From assembly GCF_000423905.1 (NCBI RefSeq), contig NZ_AUIW01000003.1:124001-188000 (forward strand): 64,000 nt of DNA, given 5' to 3'. The stretch comes from Thermus antranikianii DSM 12462 (GTDB lineage Bacteria; Deinococcota; Deinococci; Deinococcales; Thermaceae). How positions within the stretch are numbered: position 1 is the stretch's first letter; every line of letters begins with the position of its first letter. Below are positions 33,634-41,812 of this stretch, piece by piece. Below the pieces are notes generated by a model. The model had not been told where the DNA came from and did not search any database. It saw only the letters and a program-made list of their open reading frames with translations. A program made the translations under genes and the position numbers.

Positions 33634-34542
33634 ATGGCGGAAACCCCCCTTCAAGCGCTTGCCCGGCTCCGGGAGGCCCTGCAGGAGGTCCTCTTCGGCC
33701 AGGAAGAGGCCATAGAGGCCCTTCTGGCCACCCTGCTGGCCCGGGGGCACGCCCTTTTGGAAGGCGTTCCGGGCCTGGGAAAGACCCTCCTGGCGGAAAG
33801 CTTCGCCAAGGGAAGCGGCCTGAGCTACAAGCGCATCCAGTTCACCCCCGACCTCCTGCCCCAGGACCTCACGGGAAGCGAGGTGTTTAGGGAGGGGCGG
33901 TTTGAGTTCGTGAAAGGCCCCCTCTTCGCCCAGGTGGTCCTGGCGGACGAGATCAACCGGGCCCCGCCCAAGGTGCAGTCGGCCCTCCTCGAGGCCATGC
34001 AGGAACGGGCGGTGACCGCAGGAGGGGTGCGCTACCCCCTGCCCGAGCCCTTCTTCGTGGTGGCCACGCAAAACCCTTTAGAGCTTGAGGGCACCTACCC
34101 TCTCCCAGAGGCCCAGCTGGACCGCTTCACCGCCAAAATCCCCTTCCGCCCCCCCAGGCGGGAGGTGTGGCTCAGGATCCTCACGGAGGAACCCCGGATT
34201 CCCGAACCCTTGGGGGTGGACTTCCCCAAGGCCCAGGAGGAGGTCCGGGGGATTAGGGTGGCCAGGGAGGCCCTCGAGGCCATCACCCACGTGGCCTTTC
34301 TCACCCAGGAGGACCGACGCCTACGGATGGGCCTCTCCCCCCGGGGGGCCAAGGCCTGGCTGGCCCTGGCCCGGGCCTTGGCTTACCTTAGGGCCAAGCC
34401 CCTGGTGGACTGGAAGGAGCTTAGGGACGCAGCCTTCCTGGCCCTTCCCCACCGGCTTTTCCTCACGGAGGAGGCCCTTTACGAAGGGGAAAGCGCCGAG
34501 GGAATCCTGAAGGAGCTTCTCAGGAAGGGGGGCATCCCCTAG
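33634..34542 (+). CDS. MoxR-family AAA+ ATPase
   Basis: The start ATG 33634 (MAETPLQALARLREAL) follows TTGGAGG; TTG 33625 is in frame but less likely. The 302-residue product has Walker A GVPGLGKTLLAES, Walker B VVLADEINRAPPKVQSALLEAMQE, sensor 1 FFVVATQNPLELEGTYPLPEAQLDRF, and the sensor 2 Arg in LSPRGAKAWLALARA. MoxR proteins act as chaperones that insert metal cofactors or assemble complexes, usually with a VWA-domain partner; none is adjacent here, and ppsA follows after 14 bases. Confidence 0.93.
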   Translation: MAETPLQALARLREALQEVLFGQEEAIEALLATLLARGHALLEGVPGLGKTLLAESFAKGSGLSYKRIQFTPDLLPQDLTGSEVFREGRFEFVKGPLFAQVVLADEINRAPPKVQSALLEAMQERAVTAGGVRYPLPEPFFVVATQNPLELEGTYPLPEAQLDRFTAKIPFRPPRREVWLRILTEEPRIPEPLGVDFPKAQEEVRGIRVAREALEAITHVAFLTQEDRRLRMGLSPRGAKAWLALARALAYLRAKPLVDWKELRDAAFLALPHRLFLTEEALYEGESAEGILKELLRKGGIP

Positions 34543-34556
34543 GAAGGAGGCAGGGT

Positions 34557-36953
34557 ATGCGCTGGATCCGGTTTTTTCACGAGGTGGGCCTGAAGGATGT
34601 GCCCTTGGTGGGGGGTAAGAACGCCTCCCTCGGGGAGATGATCCGGGAGCTAAGCCCCCTGGGGGTGAAGGTGCCCGGGGGGTTTGCCACCACCAGCGAG
34701 GCCTACTGGTATTTCCTCACGGCCAACGGCCTCAAGGAGGCCATCGCCCAGGAGCTCAAGGACCTGGACCCCGATGACCCCATCCTCCTGGCCCGGGCAA
34801 GCCGCCGCCTGAGAAACCTGATCCTGAAGGGGGAATACCCCGAGGACCTGGAGGAGGAGATCCGCCAGGCCTATCGAACGCTTTCCCAGGAAGCCGGGGA
34901 GGAAGCCCTCCCTGTAGCCGTGCGCAGCAGCGCCACCGCCGAGGACCTCCCCACCGCCAGCTTCGCCGGGCAACAGGAAAGCTACCTCTACGTGCAAGGG
35001 GAGGAGGACCTCCTCCTTCATGTGAAGCGGGCCATGGCCAGCCTCTTCACCGCCCGGGCCATCAGCTACCGGGCCCACATGGGGTTTGACCACCTCAAGG
35101 TGGCCCTCTCCGTGGGGGTGCAGCGCATGGTGCGGGCGGACACCGCCACAAGCGGGGTGATCTTCACCCTGGACCCCGACACCGGCCACCGGGGCTTCGT
35201 CTACATCACCGCCATCTACGGCCTGGGGGAGAACATCGTCCAAGGGCGGGTGGGACCCGACGCCTACTACGTGCACAAGGAGACCCTCAAAGCTGGCTAC
35301 CGGGCCCTGGTCCACAAGAAGCTCGGCCCCAAGGAGCTTACCCTGGCCTTTGACCCCAGGGAGGGCCGGCTGAGAAACCGTCCCACCCCTCCTTACCTCC
35401 GGAACCAGTTCGCCCTTTCCGAGGATGAGGCCCTCCTCTTGGCCGATTGGTCCCTCAAGATTGAGGAGCATTACAGCGGGAAGCGGGGGGCTCCCACCCC
35501 TATGGACATCGAGTGGGCCAAGGACGGGCCCACGGGGGAGCTTTTCATCCTGCAGGCCCGTCCCGAGACCGTGCACTCCCAGAAGACACCGGTGCTTCGC
35601 ATCCACCGCCTTTTGGAAAGGGGCGAGGTCCTGGCCGAAGGCCTGGCGGTGGGGGAAGCCATCGCCACGGGAAGGGCCCGGGTGCTTAAGGATCCCAAGG
35701 AGATGGATCGCTTCCAGGAGGGTGAGGTCCTGGTCACGGAAACCACCAACCCCGATTGGGAGCCCATCATGAAGCGGGCAGCGGCCATCGTCACCGAACG
35801 AGGTGGGCGCACCTCCCACGCCGCCATCGTGGCCCGGGAGCTGGGGGTACCGGCGGTGGTGGGGGCGGTGGGGGCCACCCGGCTCATTCCCGAGGGGGAA
35901 GAGGTCACGGTCTCCTGCGCTGAGGGGGAGGTGGGGCGCGTCTACCGCGGGGCCCTGGCCTTTGAGGTGGAGGAGGTGCGCCCGGAAACCCTCCCCAGGA
36001 CCCGCACCCGGATCCTGGTCAACGTAGGTACCCCGGAGGAGGCCCTAAGGGTAAGCCTCCTGCCCACGGACGGGGTGGGGCTATTGCGCATGGAGTTCGT
36101 CTTCGCCAGCCACGTGCGCATCCACCCCCTGGCCCTAACCCGCTTCGAAACCCTGCCCGAGAAGGTGCGGCGCCAGGTGGAGGAGCTCACCGAGGCCTAC
36201 CCCGACAAAAGGGCCTACTTCGTGGATACCCTGGCCCAGGGGATCGGCCTCATCGCCGCGGCCTTTTACCCTAGGCCCGTCCTCCTCCGCTTCTCCGACT
36301 TCAAGACCAACGAGTACGCCCGCCTCATCGGGGGGCACCTCTTTGAGCCCAAGGAGGAAAACCCCATGCTGGGCTGGCGGGGGGCGAGCCGCTACTACCA
36401 CCCCGACTACAAGGAGGGCTTCCTCCTCGAGGTGGCGGCGGTCAAGAAGGTGCGGGAGGAGATGGGCCTCAAGAACCTCATGGTGATGGTGCCCTTCTGC
36501 CGCACCCCCGAGGAGGGGGCCAGGGTCCTGGAGGTGATGGCGGAGGGGGGCTTGAGACGGGGAGAGGAAGGCCTCGAGGTCTACGTGATGGCGGAGATCC
36601 CCTCCAATGTCCTCGAGGCTGAAGCCTTCGCCGAGCTCTTTGACGGGTTTTCCATCGGCTCCAACGACCTTACCCAGCTGGCTTTAGGTCTGGACCGGGA
36701 TTCGGAACGGGTGGCCCGGCTCTTCGACGAAAGGCGGGAAACCGTCAAGGCCCTCTGCGCCATGCTCATAGAGAAGGCCCACGCCAAGGGGAAAAAGGTG
36801 GGCATCTGCGGCCAGGCCCCTTCCGACTACCCCGAGTTCGCCGCCTTTTTGGTGGCCAAGGGCATCGACTCCCTAAGCCTTAACCCTGACGCTCTCCTGC
36901 GCACGGTGAAGAAGGTGGCGGAAATCGAAGCCGCCCTGGACTCTGGTGCCTGA
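34557..36953 (+). CDS. ppsA: Phosphoenolpyruvate synthase (pyruvate, water dikinase)
   Basis: The enzyme makes PEP from pyruvate, ATP and water for gluconeogenesis. The 798-residue chain has the nucleotide-binding domain (VPLVGGKNASLGEMI, AVRSSATAEDLPTASFAGQQ), the central phospho-His domain GGRTSHAAIVARELGVPAVVG with His421, and the PEP barrel with FRTDEYA-like FKTNEYARLIGG, IGSNDLTQLALGLDRDS and catalytic Cys in VGICGQAPSDYPEF. AAGGAGG precedes ATG 34557. It has a 14-base gap from moxR, so a joint message is likely. Confidence 0.97.
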   Translation: MRWIRFFHEVGLKDVPLVGGKNASLGEMIRELSPLGVKVPGGFATTSEAYWYFLTANGLKEAIAQELKDLDPDDPILLARASRRLRNLILKGEYPEDLEEEIRQAYRTLSQEAGEEALPVAVRSSATAEDLPTASFAGQQESYLYVQGEEDLLLHVKRAMASLFTARAISYRAHMGFDHLKVALSVGVQRMVRADTATSGVIFTLDPDTGHRGFVYITAIYGLGENIVQGRVGPDAYYVHKETLKAGYRALVHKKLGPKELTLAFDPREGRLRNRPTPPYLRNQFALSEDEALLLADWSLKIEEHYSGKRGAPTPMDIEWAKDGPTGELFILQARPETVHSQKTPVLRIHRLLERGEVLAEGLAVGEAIATGRARVLKDPKEMDRFQEGEVLVTETTNPDWEPIMKRAAAIVTERGGRTSHAAIVARELGVPAVVGAVGATRLIPEGEEVTVSCAEGEVGRVYRGALAFEVEEVRPETLPRTRTRILVNVGTPEEALRVSLLPTDGVGLLRMEFVFASHVRIHPLALTRFETLPEKVRRQVEELTEAYPDKRAYFVDTLAQGIGLIAAAFYPRPVLLRFSDFKTNEYARLIGGHLFEPKEENPMLGWRGASRYYHPDYKEGFLLEVAAVKKVREEMGLKNLMVMVPFCRTPEEGARVLEVMAEGGLRRGEEGLEVYVMAEIPSNVLEAEAFAELFDGFSIGSNDLTQLALGLDRDSERVARLFDERRETVKALCAMLIEKAHAKGKKVGICGQAPSDYPEFAAFLVAKGIDSLSLNPDALLRTVKKVAEIEAALDSGA

Positions 36954-36978
36954 AGCCTAGGCCAGGGTACGCTGGGGC

Positions 36979-37008
36979 ATGGTCCGCGAACCGTTCTGCG
37001 GTTCGTAG
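36979..37008 (+). pseudogene. 5' remnant of a hemolysin III/TrhA-family gene (eight codons)
   Basis: ATG 36979 begins MVREPFCGS and meets a stop at 37006. MVREP matches the usual start of the hemolysin III family (x-EP-NA-TH). TACGCT lies five bases upstream as a -10 box, so this looks like the original start of the gene whose 3' part lies at 39041. The IS607 element separates them. The call is an inference from the matched pieces and the family pattern. Confidence 0.5.
36987..37005. other. Hairpin at the left end of the IS607 element
   Basis: CGAACCG (36987-36993) pairs with CGGTTCG (36999-37005) around TTCTG. It stands about 13 bases past the tnpB stop and may be the IS left end or part of a TnpB guide (omega) RNA, whose 3' end normally overlaps the tnpB 3' end and the element boundary. 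Confidence 0.4.
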
Positions 37009-37017
37009 TCGTCTATT

Positions 37018-38290
37018 TCACCAAAATAGCCGACCAGTGCCCGCTTCCTGCTTCAACGACCGGGTGCTCGTAGACCGGCTGTTGCCAACCGTTCCGCCGC
37101 AGAGCCGATCTCCACAGGCGTCACTTCCCGGGGAACTCCCGGTAGGGCCGCTTAGGACGGCCAGCCCGTACTGCCTCAGGTTCAAGGCGGCATTCAGGTC
37201 CCGGTCTATCTCCAACCCACACCACGGACACCGGAAGGTCCTGAGGGAGAGGGGCATTCTGGGAGCCACCCATCCGCACCCTGAGCACCTCTTGGTGGAA
37301 GGAAAATGGGTTGGAGCAACGATGACCCTGGCCCCGTACCACCCCGCCTTGTACTCCAGCATCCGCCTGAAAGTCCCCCAGCCCACATCGGCCACGGGGC
37401 GGGATAGAGGCCCCCTTGCCAGACCCCTCACGTTCAGGTCTTCCACCACCATGACCGGCTTGGTTTTCGCCAGCCAGGTGGTGACCTGGTGCAGGAAGTC
37501 CCGGCGGATGTTCTGGACCCTCCGATGAAGCCGGGCAAGCCTCAGGGATGCCTTCTGCCAGTTTTTTGAGCCCCTCTGCTTGCGGAAAAGTTGCCTGGAC
37601 CTGCGGCGAAGGAGGCGCAGGGATTTTGCCAAGGGTTTGGGTGCCTCTATCCTGGTCCCGTCGGAGAGGACCAGGAAGGCGGAGAGGCCCAGGTCTATGC
37701 CCATGGGTTCCCCTTCCCTTTGGGGAGGGTCAGGCCTTTCCACCTCGCAGGTGAGGCTCACATACCACCTGTCCGCCTCCCGGGAAATCGTAGCCGAGAG
37801 GATGCGGGCCTTGTTGGATTCCAGCAAGGCTAAGAGTTTGTCCGTCCACTCCTTGGTTCTTACCTTTCCGATGCGGGGGAGTTGCACATGCCTAGGGAAG
37901 ACCCGAATGGAGCCCGTGAGGCGGGCGGTGTTGTCGTCCATGTGCTTTTTCCTCTTGAAGCGCGGGAAGCGGGCTCGTTTCTGCCTCCAGTTCCTCAGGG
38001 CCTTCTCCAGGTCCCGGAAGGCTTCTGTGGGGCCCCTACCCCAAATGAACCGCCTGGGGGGCGCACTTGGAGACCTGGGTCCACCAGGGAGCGTTCTCCC
38101 GTTTCCACCGGTTCCACTCCCGGTGGAGTTGGGCGGCGTTGGGAACAGCCTTGCCCTCTTCCAGGGCCTTCTTGCAGAGGTTGAGGCCCCAGTTGTAGGC
38201 GAAGCGGGCGGCGCCCACGTGCTGGGCCAGGGCGATGCGGGCAGTGCGGTTGGGGTCCAGCTCAAAGCGAAAGGCCTGGGTTACCCGCAT
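37018..38290 (-). pseudogene. TnpB (RNA-guided nuclease family), frameshifted
   Basis: The gene starts ATG 38290 (MRVTQAFRFELDPNRTARIAL) and overlaps tnpA by ten bases. After about 83 codons the frame ends in a TAG. The downstream frame carries the rest: RuvC acids in GIDLGLSAF, VVEDLNVRGL and DRDLNAALNL, and the zinc finger CSGCGWV-CPWC, all intact. Removing one base from the G4 run (coding strand, 38042-38039) joins the frames as HLGRGPTEAFRDLEKALR, giving about 423 residues, the usual length. A one-base insertion, or a sequencing error, is therefore likely. Confidence 0.85.
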
Positions 38291-39003
38291 CCCATCACCA
38301 CAAGATACGGGCTTCGCCCGTGACCAAGAGCCCGCTTGGCCCGGTTCCGGGCCGAACGACGTCCGTACAGGCGACCACAGGCGGAGGTGTTGCTTTGCCC
38401 GTAGGGCAAACACATTTGCGTAAGCAAGTTGCTTTGCCCGTAGGGCAAACACATTTGCGTAAGCAAGAGGATCTCCAGAAGGTCCCGCACCAGGTCATCC
38501 TTGACCTCGCCTTCTTCCACCACCACCACCACCCGCTTGCCTGCCGCCATGAGAGCTGCCTCCACCATCTCGAACCCAAACGGGGCCAGCCGGTCCCGGT
38601 GCTCCACCACGATCCGGCCCACCCCGGGGTCCCGGAGCAGGCGCAGGAGTTTTCTGCGCTTCCCATTGAGCCCCGTTGCTTTGCCCGAGTCAGCGAAGCT
38701 ATCTTGTGGGCAAACAGATTTGCGTAAGCAAGAGGCAATCTCCGTCACCACCTGGAACTCCAGCCAGCCCTGCTCCCGGGCGAAGGCCTCCAGGCGCTGC
38801 ACCTGGCGCTGTAGGTCATCCTTTTGGTCGGAAGAAGACACCCGTGCGTAAAGCACCGTGCGCCCTTCGGGGTTGGGTTCCTCCACCAGGATGGTGCCGC
38901 TGGGGAGTTGCCGGGCGGGCACGGGGAGCTTACCCGCCTTAAACCACCGCCAGGCGGTGAGGTAGCTGATCCCTTGCTTGCGGGCCCAGTGGGAGGGCTT
39001 CAC
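38281..39003 (-). CDS. IS607 serine recombinase TnpA with in-frame repeat insertions
   Basis: Start is GTG 39003 (MKPSHWARKQGISYLTAWRW, a MerR-like helix-turn-helix), followed by the resolvase domain with catalytic Ser in LYARVSSSDQKDDLQRQ. Normal IS607 sequence would continue EIASGLNGKRRKLL; here 19 residues encoded by a 57-bp palindromic repeat sit between Ser and Gly. Further on, two 13-residue copies encoded by 39-bp repeats sit between EIL and TSACGRLYGRRSARNRAKRAL. All three units preserve the frame, so 240 residues are read. Whether the enzyme is still active is doubtful, since the first insert lies in the catalytic domain. Confidence 0.85.
   Translation of the reverse strand: MKPSHWARKQGISYLTAWRWFKAGKLPVPARQLPSGTILVEEPNPEGRTVLYARVSSSDQKDDLQRQVQRLEAFAREQGWLEFQVVTEIASCLRKSVCPQDSFADSGKATGLNGKRRKLLRLLRDPGVGRIVVEHRDRLAPFGFEMVEAALMAAGKRVVVVVEEGEVKDDLVRDLLEILLLTQMCLPYGQSNLLTQMCLPYGQSNTSACGRLYGRRSARNRAKRALGHGRSPYLVVMGCG
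38390..38467 (-). repeat. Two tandem identical 39-bp palindromic repeats inside tnpA
   Basis: Units 38390-38428 and 38429-38467 are identical. Each has outer arms TTGCTT/AAGCAA and an inner stem TTTGCCC-GTA-GGGCAAA. Removing both restores the codons EIL-TSA exactly. The junctions on the coding strand are TCCT | units | CACC, and each unit begins CTTGCTTACG and ends GCAAAGCAA. Because 39 is a multiple of three the insertion is neutral for the reading frame. Confidence 0.9.
38676..38732 (-). repeat. 57-bp palindromic repeat, longer variant of the same family
   Basis: This unit shares both ends with the 39-bp units (coding strand CTTGCTTACGCAAAT and GGGCAAAGCAA), but its central loop is 21 bases and itself forms an imperfect hairpin (AGATAGC-TTC-GCTGACT) instead of TAC. 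Removing it restores EIAS-GLNG exactly. Coding-strand junctions are GCCT | unit | CGGG. It is read in a different frame from the 39-bp units, yet is also open. Confidence 0.9.
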
Positions 39004-39040
39004 TGCTGAGATGGATAATCACAGAAACGTTAACTGCTGT

Positions 39041-39301
39041 CAACCTCGGTGGCTCTACACCCTGGCCTACCTGGCCCTGGGTTGGCTTTCCGTCTTCTTT
39101 CTCCCCAAGCTCCACCTGCCCCTTCCCACCTTCGGCCTCATGGCCCTCTCCGGGACCTTCTACACCCTGGGAGCCTGGGTGTATGCGAGAAAGAAGCCTG
39201 ACCCCTGGCCGGGGAAAGTGGGGTTTCACGGCCTAGGGCATCTCCTGGTCCTCCTGGGAAGCCTTTTTATGTACCCGGCGGTTCTAAGCCTGTACACCTA
39301 G
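39041..39301 (+). pseudogene. 3' fragment of a hemolysin III/TrhA-family membrane protein
   Basis: The segment PRWLYTLAYLALGWLSVFF onward, with LSGTFYTLGAWVYARKKP, PWPGKVGFHGLGHLLVLLGS, matches the last third of hemolysin III/TrhA proteins: three membrane segments with the conserved FYTLGA and GFHxLxHLxVLLG motifs. A full protein has about 210 residues and a first half with a conserved His/Asp set; that half is missing here. The frame can be opened upstream from ATG 39010 through IS-derived DNA, but this is not a native start. The gene is broken by the IS607 element. Confidence 0.75.
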
Positions 39302-39317
39302 CTTTCTCATGAGAAAG
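39302..39317. promoter_or_regulatory. Perfect 16-bp palindrome before the second response regulator
   Basis: CTTTCTCATGAGAAAG begins one base after the hemolysin III fragment ends and lies 17 bases before the response regulator ATG 39335. It is AT-richer than its surroundings and symmetric, fitting an operator bound by a dimer. No promoter hexamers are clear nearby. Confidence 0.55.
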
Positions 39318-39334
39318 TGAGTATCCTGGAGGGT

Positions 39335-40009
39335 ATGGAACCCCCCCTCATCCTGATCGTGGAGGACGAAAAGGACATCGCCCGCTTCATCGAGCTGGAA
39401 CTGCAAGCCGAGGGCTACCGCACCGAGGTGGCCTACGACGGCATCACCGGCCTTTCCCGCTTCCGGGAGGTGAACCCCAACCTAGTGATCCTGGACCTGA
39501 TGCTTCCCGTCATGGACGGGATCGAGGTGGCCAAGCGCATCCGCAAGACCTCCAACGTGCCTATCCTCATCCTCACCGCCAAGGACCGCATCGAGGACAA
39601 GGTGGAAGGCCTGGACGCCGGGGCCGACGACTACCTGGTGAAGCCCTTTTCCATAGAGGAGCTCCTGGCCCGGGTGCGGGCCCACCTGCGCCGGGTGAGC
39701 CCGGCCATCACCGGGGAGATCAGGGTGGCGGACCTCATCATCAACCTCGAGGGCCGGGAGGTTTTCCGAAGCGGGCGGCGCATAGAGCTTTCCAACAAGG
39801 AGTTCGAGCTCCTGGAACTTCTCGCCAAGAACCCCGGGAAGGTCTTCAGCCGCTACGAGATCGAGGAAAAGGTCTGGCCTGGCTACCAGGGGGGAAGCAA
39901 CGTGGTGGACGTCTACATCGGCTACCTGCGCAAGAAGCTGGAGGCCGCGGGGGAAAGGCGTCTCATCCACACGGTGCGGGGCGTGGGGTACGTGCTCCGC
40001 GAGGATTGA
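39335..40009 (+). CDS. OmpR/PhoB-family response regulator
   Basis: ATG 39335 ([18 protein letters not shown], 224 residues) has CTGGAGGG before it; GTG 39317 is in frame but lies in the palindrome. Receiver residues are VEDE, Asp54 in [12 protein letters not shown] and Lys in [14 protein letters not shown]. The winged helix ends [17 protein letters not shown]. The cognate histidine kinase gene follows after 77 bases. Its targets are unknown. Confidence 0.95.
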   Translation: MEPPLILIVEDEKDIARFIELELQAEGYRTEVAYDGITGLSRFREVNPNLVILDLMLPVMDGIEVAKRIRKTSNVPILILTAKDRIEDKVEGLDAGADDYLVKPFSIEELLARVRAHLRRVSPAITGEIRVADLIINLEGREVFRSGRRIELSNKEFELLELLAKNPGKVFSRYEIEEKVWPGYQGGSNVVDVYIGYLRKKLEAAGERRLIHTVRGVGYVLRED

Positions 40010-40086
40010 CGCATTCCTCCCATGCCCCACTTTGAAGCAGCCCTAAGAACCTCCTCGCCGAGATCCCAAAGCCAAGGCAGGGTGGT

Positions 40087-41493
40087 ATGACCCTGCGCTC
40101 CCGCATCACCCTCCTCACCGCAGGCCTCCTCCTGGCAACCCTTTTGGTGCTGGGGATAGCCCTGGAAGGCCTCTTGCGGGGCTTCCTCTACCGCTCCCTG
40201 CGCCAGGAGCTTCTGGAGGCCAGCAACCAGGTGGTCCGCCTTCTGAACCTGGGCGGCCAAGCCCTTTTGGAGGCCGGGCTTCCCGCAAGCCTCTACGCGG
40301 AACTCCAGCTTCTTCCCGAGGAAAACCCCGCCCTTTTGGCCCGGGAAGGGGGAATTAGCCTCCAGAAAAGCCCCGCCTTAGGAAGCCAGCGCCTTCTCCT
40401 AAAGGAGGCGGACTACCGTACCCTTCTGGAGCGGGGCGAGGCCTGGGCCTACACCGAGCTGCCGCGGGAAGGACCCCCCTTAAAGCTTCTGGTTTACGCC
40501 CGCCGGGTGGAGGTCAGCCTGGCGGGAACCGTGTGGCAGGGAGCCCTCTTGGTGGGGAAGCCCGTGGAAAGCCTGGAGAGCACCCTCTCCCAGTTCGCCC
40601 GCATCTATGCGGGTACGGCGCTTCTCGTGCTCCTCCTCTCCATCCTCCTGGCCAGGAACCTGGTGGCCCGGGCCCTCGAGCCCCTGGAATGGGTGGCCCG
40701 GCGGGCCGAGGCCATCACCACCCGCCCCGAACCCCTACCCGAACCCGAGGGGCGGGACGAGGTGGCCACCCTGGTGCGGGCGTTAAACGGCATGCTTTCC
40801 CGGATGCAACAGGCCTTCCTGGCCCAGACCCGCTTCCTCCAGGATGCCTCCCACGAACTCAGAACCCCCATCACCGCCATTCTGGGCCACGTGGGCTTCC
40901 TGCTGCGCCGCACTCCCCTCACCGAGGCCCAGCGGGAGAGCCTCGAGGTGGTGAAGCGGGAAGCGGAGCGCATGGGAAAGCTGGTGTCGGACCTTCTGGA
41001 GCTCTCCCAAAGCGGCACTTGGCGTATGGAACCGGCGCCAGTAAAGGTGCTGGACCTCTTGGAAGAGGTCAAGGAGGAGTTCGCCAAAAGCTTCGAGGGG
41101 GAGATTGAGGTGGAAGCCCCCCCGGAGCTTTGGGTGCAAGGCGACCCGGATCGGCTCCACCAGGTCCTGGCCAACCTTCTTTCCAATGCCATCAAGGCCA
41201 AGGCCCAGCACATTTGGCTCAGAGCCTTTGACCTGGGGGAGAAGGTGGTGGTGCGGGTGGAAGACGACGGGGAAGGCATCCCTAAGGAGCACCTTCCCCA
41301 CCTTTTTGAGCGCTTCTACCGGGTGGACAAGGCCCGGGACCGGGAGCGGGGGGGGTCGGGGCTGGGCCTCGCCATCGTGAAGGCCATCCTCGAGGCCCAC
41401 GGGGGGGAGATCTGGGTGGAAAGCGAGGTGGGCAAGGGAACGGCCTTCAGCTTCTCCCTTCCTTCAACCGCGCCACCGCCTCCTCCACGCTGA
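40087..41493 (+). CDS. Sensor histidine kinase
   Basis: The 468-residue kinase has TM1 at about residues 8-30, a periplasmic domain of about 140 residues, TM2 at about 173-190, a HAMP-like linker, the H box QDASHELRTPITAILGHVGF with His256, N box VLANLLSNAIKAKA, G1 VEDDGEGIPKEHL and G2 GGSGLGLAIVKAILEAHGG. All catalytic motifs are intact. It follows its response regulator in the same direction. Its last 47 bases overlap the 3' end of the convergent DUF2089 gene, with no terminator between. Confidence 0.95.
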   Translation: MTLRSRITLLTAGLLLATLLVLGIALEGLLRGFLYRSLRQELLEASNQVVRLLNLGGQALLEAGLPASLYAELQLLPEENPALLAREGGISLQKSPALGSQRLLLKEADYRTLLERGEAWAYTELPREGPPLKLLVYARRVEVSLAGTVWQGALLVGKPVESLESTLSQFARIYAGTALLVLLLSILLARNLVARALEPLEWVARRAEAITTRPEPLPEPEGRDEVATLVRALNGMLSRMQQAFLAQTRFLQDASHELRTPITAILGHVGFLLRRTPLTEAQRESLEVVKREAERMGKLVSDLLELSQSGTWRMEPAPVKVLDLLEEVKEEFAKSFEGEIEVEAPPELWVQGDPDRLHQVLANLLSNAIKAKAQHIWLRAFDLGEKVVVRVEDDGEGIPKEHLPHLFERFYRVDKARDRERGGSGLGLAIVKAILEAHGGEIWVESEVGKGTAFSFSLPSTAPPPPPR

Positions 41494-41812
41494 TCTCCCC
41501 CCGGCGCAAAGCCTCCAACACCTCAAGCCTGTCTTCCCCTTCCTCTGCGGCCTCGTAGCCCAGAGCCTTAAGGAGAGCGTCCAGCCGCGCCCGCACCGTG
41601 GGGTAGGAAACCCCGAGGATCCTCTCCACCTCCTTCAGGTTGCCGCGGGCCTTCACGAAAAGCCGGAGGAAATCCAGGTGCTCCTTGGAAAGAAGGGCGA
41701 ACTCGTTCAGCTGGAAGCGGCCGTGCACCTCGGTGCCGCAAGAGGGGCAAAAAAGGGCCTTCACCGCCAAAGGAGCCTCGCAGGCTGGGCACCGCACGGG
41801 AACGGGTTTCAT
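41447..41812 (-). CDS. DUF2089 family protein with zinc ribbon and HTH-like region
   Basis: The protein begins with a zinc ribbon (CPACEAPLAVKALFCPSC, residues 7-24), then LLSKEHLDFLRLFVKARGNLKEVERILGVSYPTVRARLDALLKALGY. That stretch is the DUF2089 core and reads as a helix-turn-helix. The tail is a SHOCT-like helix pair (EVLEALRRGEISVEEAVARLKEG) similar to the two genes upstream in the operon. I choose ATG 41812 (121 residues) because it overlaps the stop of the small upstream frame (TGATG); ATG 41818 is two codons earlier. A transcription regulator of its own operon is a fair guess. Confidence 0.88.
   Translation of the reverse strand: MKPVPVRCPACEAPLAVKALFCPSCGTEVHGRFQLNEFALLSKEHLDFLRLFVKARGNLKEVERILGVSYPTVRARLDALLKALGYEAAEEGEDRLEVLEALRRGEISVEEAVARLKEGRS

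Larger units (their letters stand above)
36995..39040 (-). mobile_element. IS607-family insertion sequence (tnpA serine recombinase + tnpB)
   Basis: The element carries a serine recombinase tnpA and a TnpB-type nuclease on the minus strand, the standard IS607 pair, with a 10-base overlap. It interrupts a hemolysin III/TrhA gene. IS607 elements have no terminal inverted repeats, so both ends are approximate (left near the hairpin at 36987-37005, right near 39040). No CCTCGAGG occurs in it, unlike most flanking DNA. It lies between ppsA and the response regulator at 39335. Confidence 0.75.

Noticed and set aside
38978-39040. A 107-residue frame with start at 38978 through the hemolysin fragment
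   Set aside because: The first 20 codons lie in IS607 DNA, overlapping the tnpA start, and do not belong to the hemolysin III family; only the 3' portion from about 39041 matches.
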